A stretch of DNA of 64,000 nucleotides, taken from positions 15,872,001 to 15,936,000 of the forward strand of contig NC_088317.1 in assembly GCF_910592395.1 (NCBI RefSeq). The letters run 5' to 3'. Below, piece by piece: positions 34,701 to 44,300 of this stretch. Source of the stretch: Lineus longissimus. Lineage: Eukaryota; Nemertea; Pilidiophora; Heteronemertea; Lineidae. The number at the start of each line of letters is the position of its first letter. Position 1 is the first letter of the stretch. Both the position numbers and the translations under genes were made by a program. A model generated the notes under the pieces. That model ran no database searches. It was given only the letters and a program-made list of their open reading frames with translations, and was not told the origin of the DNA.

Positions 34701-37700
34701 TTCAATGGTCCTATACCAAGAAATTGACTAAAATTCCATGATTCACAGACACGATAATTTATCTTGATACAATTTTATCAGAATGAGTTGGGTAAAAAAA
34801 TGATAAACTTCTATCGAATTTCCGCCCTGGTGTGCATTTGGGGAGGGGTGAGCTTTAGTTGTAATCTGTTCAAACTTACATATTCAGAACAAAAATCGGC
34901 TCGAATCTGTATTGTAAAAATGTTGTAAAGATTTCTCCTTCCTTCTTTGTTCATTCCTTTAGACAGTCAACCCCGATTCATCAAATGTATATCTTTCATG
35001 ATTATCGTAGAAAAGAAAGTTCATCTTTATAGCTCTTCTTTGTAAAGATTCTTTTTACATGACCACGATTGGCTGGTTTGATACTTTTGTTGTAAAGTTG
35101 TGTAGCTATATAATGCATGGATGGGGCTGGAACTGCATGGTTGATCAGTTATCATCACTATAATATTCAGCGACGTCTATTTCTTGATTTCATTATTTTA
35201 TTTCTCTACGTTTAAAGATAACATTGATCTGTCGTAAGTGATAGCGTTTCCCAATGATGAGAAAAGGCGTCAAATTCTGAACCTTTAGGCCATGGGTTTG
35301 AGCATGTAACCAAAACTTTACTGCGAATATCAATCTTTAGATAATATTACCCGTCCAGCCTTATAAAAATTGACAGCACCACCAACATTTTCTGCTATAT
35401 GTCTGACTTTTCATTGTAAACAGAATGCATTTACCTTTGCTTAGACATGACTCAGGCTGTTAAGCATCCCGCAGATGAGCAATTTTAATTTGGTGCTCGG
35501 TGCGATTTAAAACGCATGCAACAATAATCGTTTTGTTTGCTGTGGTCGTTGCAGGTGTCTGCAATAAGAATCGGTGATTTCATCCACATGTTATCTAAAT
35601 AGAAATAATATGAATGACTTCAGATGAGTTTAGCAAGCAGTATGAGTGCGTGATCATAGTCAGTCTATAGTACAGGGTGGCCCAGAATTATTTCCCTCAC
35701 ACAATGGATACACAATAGAATTCTATTGTGGACGGGGAAATAATTCTAGACCACCCTGTAGAGAAAAACGTTCAGCAGAAATCATCTTTTTCTAATCTTT
35801 CAGTTACAACGAGTCCGTGAAGGCCTGCTGGAGTTGATGGACGAATCCGCTGACTTGCATCGGAAGATGCTCATCTCACTCGACGAACAACGCAAACTGG
35901 TCAATCTCTACTTGCCTGATGAGTGTATCACTGAACTTCCCAATCTCACCAAAGCGCAGGTCTCCGCTGATAAGATCCTTTCTAATTTGACGGATGAGCT
36001 ACAGATACCACGTCCGTTGAGTCGTGGTGACATCTATGCTGGAGTGTCCTTTCAGGTACCATGCATACATATACAGTGGAACCTCCCTTAGCGGACACCT
36101 CTCTATTAAGGACAACCTCTCTATTAAGACTAGTTTTGGTTTCAAACTGGTTGTTTCCATTCAATTTGACCTCTCTAATCAGGACACCTCTCTATTAGGG
36201 ACAACACTTGTCAGTCCTGAGGGTGTCCTTAATAGAGAGGTTCCACTGTATATAATGTTCTTATCGAAGGTATTACGATCAAAAACCTATTTGAAGTCAC
36301 AGGTTTTTTCTATCATAGAACTTTGTAAGTTCCTTCGTGTCATTCAAAATATTATGGTCACGCGGTCCAGAGTTAATTTTTTTGCAGGCATTTCGCTACA
36401 TTCCCGATAAAGAGCTCGTGTTGTCTCCATCTGTCACCATAGGTGGCGACGTTGTCAACATTCAACGAACCAGGAGTAGCACTGCGGTTGACAACTCCCG
36501 CCAAAATCAAATTGGAAGAGGCAAAAACATAGGTAAACATCTCAACCATAATAAAACCTGCAATAAAAATTGCTTGTTTGTAGTGGACATCGCAGACGTG
36601 CCTGTGATAAAAATCAGTTATTGCATCAGCCTACGATCAGTATGAAACCTGCGATGTTTAATCCGCAGACAAGATCTTTTTATCGCGTATTGCAGTGATT
36701 ATAATCACAGATCGCGGTGACAAAAATCGCTTGTTTGCATGACGCTTTAATAAAACAAATTAAAAAACCGCAAAATATCCTCATATCCTCCACAATTTCA
36801 GCCTGTCGACTGTTAAGTGAGGGGGAAAGTGCCCCACACCACTTGAAGCCCTTGCCTGCACCCCGTCCAGCACATTCACTCACAGATCTCCGCAACGTTG
36901 GAATAGATCACCGCAACAATGAAATAGATGACCGCAACGATGGAATAGATCACCGCAACATACAAACAGATCTCCGTGACGAACCAGAAACATACGCAAT
37001 AGCGCGGTATGATTCTGACGAGGATTATGAATTATTTGCTGAATCTTCTGCATATCTGTCCCTAATCAATGAAGAAGAAATGAATAGTAAGTGCATTGAT
37101 AAGTCTCTAGAACTCCTGAACAGTTATAACCCCCTCATTGCCTGTTAACAGTAGTTAAATGCATAAAGAATGGTTGCCATGTTGTCTTAGAACCAAGAAT
37201 CCCACTTTTTACATTCTCTAAAACCTCGAATACAAGGTCAGAGGCTCCGCCCCCATTCATTACAATGGAGGAGAGATTGTCAAGTTTTAGCATTGTTCTG
37301 TCAGCTAATGGGCCTACTATAACCAGTGATGTTGATTTCGTTTCACTGTCAATGTCAGCCAAGATCTGAACAAGATTATAACACATGCGACTCCATTGGC
37401 CCATGCCATTGATAAAAGAATAATACCTGACTTAATGGCCCATCCCCATTAAAAACCATTGTAATGAATGGGGGTTGAGCCTCAGACCTTGTATTCGAGG
37501 TTTTAGAGTATAACCATACTCTTTTTAAAGCTCCTAGCGATGCCAGTGACCTCTACGAAAAGCTATCCGACTGGTTGAGTAAGCAAAGCCCTCGTTCGTC
37601 CTTTAACAAAGATGAAGAACCACCTCCAGTGCCAAAGCGCCTCAACTTGAGGGGGAAGCCACCGAAACCACCAGTCAAACCAAAAGGTAAGTTTGTAAAC

Positions 37701-38548
37701 AAGCCTTGTGGCACTAACAGCTGACCTAAAATGCTTTAAATTCAGCTAGTGACTGGCACTATTGTTCGAAATGTTAAGTTAATGCCAGCGTTTGTGACTA
37801 AACTAGGGAGCCTCATGGCCTAGTGGTTTACACAGCTGGCCACCACACAATAGGGCCCGGGTTCGATCCCGGGGAGAACCCATGATCATATGTCTGGATG
37901 AACTGGCGTGGCTTTCAGGGAACTAAAATTCCTGGCTCGTCACAGTCCTTCGAATGAGACTCAAAACCGAGGTTCCTTGTACCTGGTGTCTATGCTAGGG
38001 CAAGCTAAGACCCCACCAAGTGAGAAACATGAGTAGCTTGCGTGGACTCTATCTCTCTCGCCAAAGTCGGACCACTAGGCCAATAAACTCAATTGGCACC
38101 TAACCGTAGTGGCACGCAGGATACGCTCATCCCGCCTTGGAGGAGGATTACTCCTAGGAGAATGACCCCTCCAAGTGCAGAGCGAACGCTGAAGAAGAAG
38201 AAGAAGAAGAAGAAGAAGTGACTAAACTTGCTTTCGGGCCAAGATTTTTGATTTTACACAGCTGTCTTTGTGGTATTCATTGACTTCTGAGTGAACCAAG
38301 TACTGTTAGCATATCATTTGTGTGTGAGCCAAGTAGGGTTAGCATAGCTGTGGGTATATAATGGACCTTGTGGTATCCTTCTTCCTTCATGTCTATGAGC
38401 ATAGTGTGACCCCTTTCCTATGGTCCCTGAAAAATGGAAAGAAGATTAAACCAATATTTTCATTTCAGATATACACAAGAGGTTTGAAATGTCTCGACAA
38501 AGATCTCAAAGCACTGGGACGTTAGATTCTAGGAGTACGGATGGATGA
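31729..38548 (+). CDS. Unrecognised BAR-like coiled-coil adaptor with Tyr and SH3-ligand motifs
   Basis: Nine exons: 31729-31864, 32307-32428, 33277-33390, 33697-33834, 35804-36055, 36388-36532, 36802-37086, 37531-37686, 38469-38548, GT-AG and in phase, 475 aa. An in-frame TAG precedes the ATG. Residues about 35-225 are charged helical sequence; YESVQRKRNDPSRATMAHEE, LKAKEEFHDALDNRL, then RVREGLLELMDESADLHRK resemble the AH/BAR superfamily. Residues 330-364 are five heptads of the type IDHRNNE/IDDRNDG. Then come tyrosines in acidic context (ETYAIARYDSDEDYELF, AYLSL, LYEKL) and a proline-basic tail (PPPVPKR, KPPKPPVKP) suited to SH3 binding. I infer a membrane-binding signalling adaptor. I do not recognise an ortholog; the exon 1 donor (GTTGGT) is the weakest junction. 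Confidence 0.75.
32879..33060. mobile_element. Pogo/Tigger-like MITE
   Basis: TACAGTGGAACCTCCCTTAG to GAGAGGTTCTACTGT in intron 2 of the BAR-like gene; complete apart from the last base. Confidence 0.9.
34085..34150. repeat. Dispersed short repeat
   Basis: CACATCCTGAGTTTCAGGGC, CTTTCACTCAG and CTTACTGAACTT match 43443-43495 (GCATCCCGAGCTTCAGGGCC, TTCCACTCGG, GTTACCGAGCTC) at roughly 80% identity by eye. The element boundaries are unclear. It lies in intron 4 of the BAR-like gene. Confidence 0.5.
35671..35760. mobile_element. 90-bp mariner-type MITE
   Basis: Ends TACAGGGTGGCCCAGAATTA and complement TAATTCTAGACCACCCTGTA, with TA at both termini and a palindromic centre (CACAATAGAATTCTATTGTG). 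CAGGGTGG-type termini plus TA duplication are typical of Tc1/mariner. It lies in intron 4 of the BAR-like gene, about 43 bp upstream of exon 5. Confidence 0.85.
36072..36250. mobile_element. Pogo/Tigger-like MITE
   Basis: TACAGTGGAACCTCCCTTAG to GAGAGGTTCCACTGTA. It starts 16 bp after the donor of exon 5 of the BAR-like gene (exon end 36055). Confidence 0.92.
37216..37508. mobile_element. MITE with about 55-bp inverted repeats next to an acceptor
   Basis: The left arm starts CTCTAAAACCTCGAATACAA and runs through CCCCCATTCATTACAATGG. The right arm is CCATTGTAATGAATGGGGG through TTGTATTCGAGGTTTTAGAG. The right end is 22 bp upstream of exon 8 of the BAR-like gene (37531). Confidence 0.85.
37808..38217 (+). 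mobile_element. tRNA-derived SINE with (GAA)n tail
   Basis: Same tRNA-like head as 24395-24718: A box TGGCCTAGTGG at 37816-37826 and B box GGGTTCGATCC at 37859-37869. The 3' body differs (ACCACTAGGCCAATAAACTC, CGCAGGATACGCTCATCCCG) and ends in GAAGAAGAAGAAG. Two subfamilies with different 3' ends are therefore present. It lies in intron 8 of the BAR-like gene. Confidence 0.88.
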
Positions 38549-39727
38549 ATATCCCCAGAATCACCTTATTCATGATAATATATTTAAGGTTTTAAATAGT
38601 GTGACTGCTTGTACCCTCAGGTCATGGGTTCAATTTCTTTAATTCATCAGGACCATTGTATTATCAGATATATTACTATAGTCATTTAAAATGACTGATT
38701 ACAAAAATTTATCACGAGAACTTACATATTTTTGTTTTTGGCTCTTTAAAGGCATAAAAGAAGTAAAACATTAACTTGAAGTTAATTTAAACTTGTTTTC
38801 ACTCAGATTGGCTTAATTCGAGAGATAACGCCAAGTTGAATTTAATGAGAGTTTAGGTTTTGAGCATTCAGTGCTTGGTGTCAGTGATCACTGCTGGTTC
38901 TTGTGAAGAATGTTTATGATTCTAGTCATTAGGGGACTGTTGCAAAGTATGTTATATTATTCTTTTACCCGGTATGTCAAATCTATTTGCAACATAATCA
39001 TATGCTTTATATATTTAATTTGGTGGCTATTTTTATGTGACGATAAACCATATGCCGTATGCTATTTTTACGAGATTTTTAGTTGCACAAGCGCAGATAT
39101 GCGAAATGAGACTTGGCTTTTTTTATCAATGAGGAATTTTATAGAGTGCGTGTGGCGATTAAAATGAAATCGTAATCACATTTTTTACAAGATAAAAAAT
39201 TGCTCTATTTATTTTTCAAAGACCTTGGTGCAATTCAAAATATGATAATCATTTTTACAGTAATATGGAACCATATTGAACAGAGAAAAAATACTACACT
39301 TATTTCTACTGTACAAGCAGTGAAATTGCCCTGTTGGCCTCATCCATTTTGTATACAAAGCATGTTTTTTGTATCGAGCTGATTTCAACACGGTATGCAA
39401 ATGCCAGGTTGCAAATTTCCGTGACATGCATGGCTTCCAAAATTTCCGTGGAAATAGCCTGTTTGAATTTCTCTGCGGTCAGGTAAGAATAGCCACAGTG
39501 TATATTTTATGTATATATATCATATTTTGATATATATCATAAGTTTTAAATACATATCTGCTTATTGTACTCATGATAACTTTAGTTCTTGACCAAACTT
39601 TGGGTGTTGGTGAACAAAGTAATGTTATTAAATAGCCCATTTTTGTGCCAAAGGTATTAAAGTTATACATGTATGTGTTTATTTCAGTGTCACCTGTATA
39701 CAATAGCCAGCCTATAAAGGCTTATGA

Positions 39728-39953
39728 GACTGATGTTATATACAATGTATTTACTGATGTTATATACGATGTATTTACTGACGTTATATATGATGTATTT
39801 ACTGATGTTATATACGATGTATTTACTGATGTTATATACGATGTATTTACTGATGTTATATACAATGTATTTACTGATGTTATATACAATGTATTTACTG
39901 ATGTTATATACAATGTATTTACTGATGTTATATACAATGTATTTACTGATGTT
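39728..39953. repeat. 24-bp minisatellite, about 9.5 copies
   Basis: Unit ACTGATGTTATATACAATGT followed by ATTT, with an A/G alternation at TACAATG/TACGATG. Because 24 is a multiple of 3, long open frames appear in several frames on both strands (for example DVIYDVFT and NISKYIVY repeats). These are not evidence of a protein. Confidence 0.95.
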
Positions 39954-40077
39954 GTATTTCCAGTTCATGATCTCTTTTTATTAATCCTCATCCTTACACT
40001 ACCATATAATTCCAATTTCACTACTGTGTGAAACTACATTCATGTATCACAGACTTTGAGGTTAATTGCAATGAGGA

Positions 40078-40452
40078 ACCGGCGCGATTTATCCGCCGCG
40101 TGGCGCTGCAATCGATCATACCAAAACTCTCCATTACCAATGCATTATCATGTTATTTCTGAGCCCGAAAACGATCGCTTATTTTTGACCGATTTCGGCG
40201 ACGTTTGCATCTTCCTGTTTTAAATCTATTGAGCTATCAGTTTCTTAAGATAATTTTGCGGAAAATATGCGCGATGCCAGTTATTGGGCACGTTTTCTGT
40301 TGTTGAAATCCTGTGCAAAAATGTACGCAATGGTTTCCCGTGATTGACCTCGTGTGACGTCAACAGACCAGAAAATGACGTCATGGCGTCAGAAGGTACG
40401 ATCGATTGTGGCGCCGCCACTGGTATTTATCTTAACGCCGGTTCCTCATTGC
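40078..40452. mobile_element. 375-bp MITE with GC-rich inverted repeats
   Basis: GCAATGAGGAACCGGCG at the left and CGCCGGTTCCTCATTGC at the right. A second inner pair is GCGTGGCGCTGCAATCGATC and GATCGATTGTGGCGCCGCC. The interior has ATGACGTCATGG at about 40375. No transposase. Confidence 0.8.
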
Positions 40453-40934
40453 TGAGTGTATAACTTGCATCGAAATTATACTCCAATGTTTGTGAAGGCT
40501 GCATAGTTTCCACAATCACATCAGCTTTCCCCGTTGCAACAACTTCTCTTTATCTTGTAACACATGATAAAGAGCATATTTTGTACATTGACAACAATTT
40601 ATTTCTATTTATTTCAATTTATTCGAAATGATCTTTTGATAATATTAACAGGTATTTTTACATGTGCAGAAATATACAGTGTGCTACAATACAGAGTGAT
40701 ATGCTGTACATAGATAATAAAATACATTTACAAAAATACATTTGAGACATACTGTTACTATATAATTCCAAAAAAGTATTTACAAGAGATGGAAATGAAA
40801 ACAAAATTCCACTGTATTATGCATGTTATCAAATACACATTTGAGGTAATGTGTGTTTTTGATGTTTTGGTGATAATAATTTTGTAATATTATACAAGGA
40901 GCGCCAAAAAGCCACAATAACAAAAAATTTCTTG

Positions 40935-41116
40935 TACAGAAGAACCTTTCTATAAGGGACACCCACAGGACTGACAATTGCTGTCATTAATAGAGAGGTG
41001 TCCTGATTTGAGAGGTCAAATTGAATGGAAACAACCAATTTGGCCCTAAAACTAGTGTCCTTAGTGGGGAGGTTGTCCTTATTAGAGAGGTGTCCACTAA
41101 GGGAGGTTCTGCTGTG
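40935..41116. mobile_element. Pogo/Tigger-like MITE
   Basis: TACAGAAGAACCTTTCTATA to GGGAGGTTCTGCTGTG, with the family interior (ATTGAATGGAAACAACCAAT, AAAACTAGTGTCCTTAGTG). Slightly more diverged than other copies. Confidence 0.88.
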
Positions 41117-41377
41117 ATATTAATTTCACCTTTTACCAGAATTTCCTCCTTGAAATAAAAGCCCACAACCTCTGTGGAGAAACCAGAACGCCAAACAACA
41201 CATAGACTGCTGTGTTGGAAAAACTGAGAACAATCTTGAAATGTTAAACTCTCAAAGTGCATGGCTACCCTGGTCAGTGCCCCAAGATGGCATAAAGAAA
41301 AAATTATGAAGTGAAAATGAAATGAGATCTGCTCAATCTTCCCTTCAAGTGAAGGCTGAGTAAAAACGAAATACAAG

Positions 41378-41536
41378 TACAGTAGAACCTCTCTATTGAG
41401 GAAACCCTCGGGACTGACAAGTGCTGTCCTTATTAGAGAGGTGTCCTGATTAGAAAGGTCAAATGGAAACAACCGATTTGGTACCGAAACTAGTGTCCTT
41501 AATAGAGAGGTGTCCGCTAAGGGAGGTTCCACTGTA
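41378..41536. mobile_element. Pogo/Tigger-like MITE
   Basis: TACAGTAGAACCTCTCTATT to GGGAGGTTCCACTGTA. It is about 20 bp shorter than the reference because the second GTCCTTAATAGAGAGG block is deleted. Confidence 0.9.
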
Positions 41537-41617
41537 GTATATACGCATATTCGAGGGTCTATCAGCTTATCCCGTCAACCAGAATTGACTGAATGAGCTG
41601 CTTTGAACACAAAAATT

Positions 41618-43208
41618 CTACAGTTGTGGGTAGAGTCTCCTCTGCCGAATGACTTCCTCGGTCTCCTCTCTGTTGGTGCTTGGTGGCGCCGGGGGGATGT
41701 AGGCTGCGGGGATGCCACCCTGGTCGCTGTAGATGGAGTCGTAGGAAGGTGGCTCGCTTGGCGGGGCTGTGGCAAGGTGTCGGTAGAGCAAGTTGGCTTC
41801 TGAAATGAGGGAACAGAGACTGAGATCAGAACGAGGACGTGGACATATGATACCATGGGGTTCGTTACCGGATCAAGTTCATTAAGAAGTTTTGTCGTCG
41901 CTACCCCCTCCAACTCATTGCCCCACCCACATTGTCAATAGCCATTGTCAACACTGCACGTGCATGAACATCACCCCCATCCTTACAAAACCCCCGGAAT
42001 TGAGCCCTTTGTGCGGCCCCTCAGTTCTCCTGGACCCCGTTAATAGTTTATGAATATGAAGGATTTGCGACGCTATGGGTTTTGTTCCATGATATACTAG
42101 ACTCGCTTAACAGTCCATTGCGTCATCATAATTGGTCTCCATAGGGTGAGGAACGAGGCCGGTCCACTGCGTCTGGAGGGTATGATATACATGTACTTAA
42201 ATAAGCCAAACGATATCATCCTCCCCAAACCGCTTGGGAGATCGGCCATCGGTCCAAAATCATTGCGGGATGCGCGTTGCTGGTGGTGGAAGCCAGTTGG
42301 CGTTGTGTTAACACTCCTGAGGCAATGGACCGGCCTCGTTCCTCCCAATGAAGAAAGAATTTCTCGGGAGTTAAGTTGTGCACTGACCACAACCAAGTTG
42401 AGATGCTGTTTAAGTCGGAGTTTCTTAGTGTGCCCAGACTGTTCTACCGCTCTCGTTCCGTTCCTCGAAAAAAGCAAAGCCGGACACTACAGCTAACCTA
42501 CAACAAGACGTACCTTGGTGTTCTTTGATGCTCTCCTCCAAGGCTTTGGCCGTTTGCTCCTCCTCGGAGAAACCCCCAGTGTAGGCGTGCGATCTTTTGA
42601 ATTCGGGAGATTCCGGAGGTTGTTTGGTTTCAGTATCCGTTTCGGCAGCATCTTGCTTCCATGGTAATTGCGAGTCGGAGAGACTGAATATCTTTGCGAA
42701 AGTTTGGCGACATTCTTCGTTTTTGTCTGCTGGGGAAAAGAGGTGGATGTGGAAATTCAGATTAATAAACGCGCGCGCCGCGACTCTGTTCCCGTCAACA
42801 TTCGGGGGCCGCCTTAGTCTGTAGGCGAGGTCGGGAATTGGCAACGGGACGGCCGTTATCCAGGGATTTTCGCGGTCAAATTAAAAAATCTTTTCAAAAC
42901 TTCCAATAAGAGAGTCCAGTCACGGCAAGTTTCCTTCAGATCCAACAGCTCTCTCAAGCAATTTACTAGAAGCCATGGTCAGAATCTAACAAAAGATCCT
43001 AATGCCAAAACAGAGTTTACGTACCTTTCATCCCTTCGAGCATTTTATTGAATGTCGATGGGAAGGTTCGTTTGAACCAATCGGCAATTATGGTCACCAT
43101 CTTGAAGCCCCAAGCAGCTAAAGCCCTTCCGCGGCAATTCTCGCTTTTACAGCAGTTGCAATACTTTGGTGAAGTCGTTGCGCTAGACGAGGCCGTGTTA
43201 TCGGACAT
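41618..43208 (-). CDS. Unrecognised small protein with Cys cluster, UIM and PPxY motif
   Basis: Three exons: 43208-43025, 42726-42514 (or from 42729), 41799-41618; GT-AG, in phase, 192 aa. Residues 16-25 are a Cys cluster (YCNCCKSENC), followed by an amphipathic or hydrophobic stretch, ALAAWGFKMVTIIADWF. SEEEQTAKALEESIKEHQ at 115-132 fits the ubiquitin-interacting motif (acidic cluster, Ala, Ser four residues later, acidic). PPSY at 149-152 is a PPxY ligand for NEDD4-type WW domains, followed by YDSIY. The proline-rich C-terminus ends at YPQL. I do not recognise the family. UIM plus PPxY suggests a ubiquitin-linked trafficking adaptor; this is inference. Exon 2 begins at a CAGCAG tandem acceptor that would add or omit one alanine. 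A competing frame in exon 3 was rejected because only this one joins in phase. Confidence 0.72.
42144..42349. repeat. Inverted repeat of about 24 bp
   Basis: GGTGAGGAACGAGGCCGGTC near 42144 is complementary to GACCGGCCTCGTTCCTCCC at 42328-42347. The arms are about 160 bp apart, in intron 2 of the UIM/PPxY gene, consistent with a MITE remnant. Confidence 0.6.
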
Positions 43209-44051
43209 CGTTTTCTTCCAATATTTATAACTTGTAATGTCTGCAGAGGGAAGAAAAACGAATATGAAAATTATTTGCGATTGAGAGAAATGGTTTAGGG
43301 AAACGTGGTTGAAGGTTGGATATACATGTAACGGTTGTAAAATGTGATTCGGGTAAAATCCTTCAGTCTCCTCTAAAAATATTCCGGGCCAAGGCTTATT
43401 GGGTGAAGAGTGACAAAGCTCCCGTCTAGCTCTCCCGCTGCAGCATCCCGAGCTTCAGGGCCTTCCACTCGGCAGTTACCGAGCTCAGGAACGACATCCT
43501 GGCATATAACCATGTGCTTTTCAATATATCTCAGGAAGAGCGCGACTGACCCTGGAATTCGAGGATGTCGCAGGAGAGGAACCAATGGCAATGCGCACCC
43601 CGATTTGAAGTTCGTGACATGTTGAGTGGCGAATGAGACTAGGTAAGCTTACATCTTGAACCCGCATTTAATGAACAGCTTTAATGAATATCACATACCT
43701 TTTCCTCCTGATAAATTTAATGGCTGCTACTATTCTAATTCCAATCGAATATTGATCAAACTGCTTTTGCGTAGGAATAGGTATATTGGTATCTCGAGGT
43801 GTCGTGTCTTTGAGTAAAATGTTTTAATGAACTGTCAGTGGTTTGCGCCAAATAAATACTGACAATGATTTCGCAATTTACTCAACTCGACGTGTCCTTA
43901 CCTCGATGTGTCCTGAAAGCCATAAATACCAGGTATTGATATTTTATCGATAAACAAGTCAATCTATTACTAGAATGTCATTCACCTGGTGAATCACTAT
44001 CAACCTTGTTCCAATAAAGTCTGTTCAATACCCGGTACATATAGCTAACAT

Positions 44052-44300
44052 TCACTCATATTCCACGAAAACCTGGGTCCGCAAAGCTATCCCCGTGACA
44101 GGCATGCGTGACAGGTTGACCGAATGGCTAAAAATAGCTGGTTCTTTGATGTTTGAAAGGCGTTTGTTGTCCTCGGTTGTGACGTAGACGACCGCCGGTT
44201 CGTAATTATAACTTTGGAAAGTCCTAGTTATCTCGTCTCCAGGATTAAACCGTTGGGTGATTAATACATAAGCTGGCCGTTTCTTCCTTGCCTTAGAGGC
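44052..44300 (-). CDS. Orphan exon-like ORF, unknown product
   Basis: A strong acceptor (CTCTCCCTCCAG, plus coordinates 44312-44301) is followed by an open frame of 82 codons ending in TGA. It includes RKKRPAYVLITQRFNPGDEI, NYEPAVVYVTTEDNKRL and RTQVFVEYE. Composition and the clean acceptor look like a genuine terminal exon, but no upstream minus-strand exon in 44.3-52 kb joins it convincingly. It could be the end of a lost or distant gene or a transposon remnant. I do not recognise the sequence. Confidence 0.3.
   Translation of the reverse strand, partial: ASKARKKRPAYVLITQRFNPGDEITRTFQSYNYEPAVVYVTTEDNKRLSNIKEPAIFSHSVNLSRMPVTGIALRTQVFVEYE

Larger units (their letters stand above)
38549..41617. 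other. Intergenic region with repeats, no coding exon supported
   Basis: Includes the 3' UTR of the BAR-like gene, a 24-bp minisatellite (39728-39953), a MITE (40078-40452), and two pogo-like MITEs (40935-41116, 41378-41536). Minus-strand poly(A) hexamers cluster at 40587-40625 and could serve the UIM/PPxY gene. Frames in the minisatellite and the MITEs are periodicity artefacts. Confidence 0.5.

Noticed and set aside
38191..38217. GAA microsatellite as an independent repeat
   Set aside because: It is the tail of the SINE at 37808-38217.
40987..41532. Minus-strand 181-codon ORF
   Set aside because: Made of two pogo-like MITEs and the spacer between them; similar peptides appear at every MITE copy.
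41575..41913. Alternative minus-strand frame across UIM/PPxY exon 3
   Set aside because: Does not join exon 2 in phase, whereas the EANLLYRH frame does and contains the PPxY motif.
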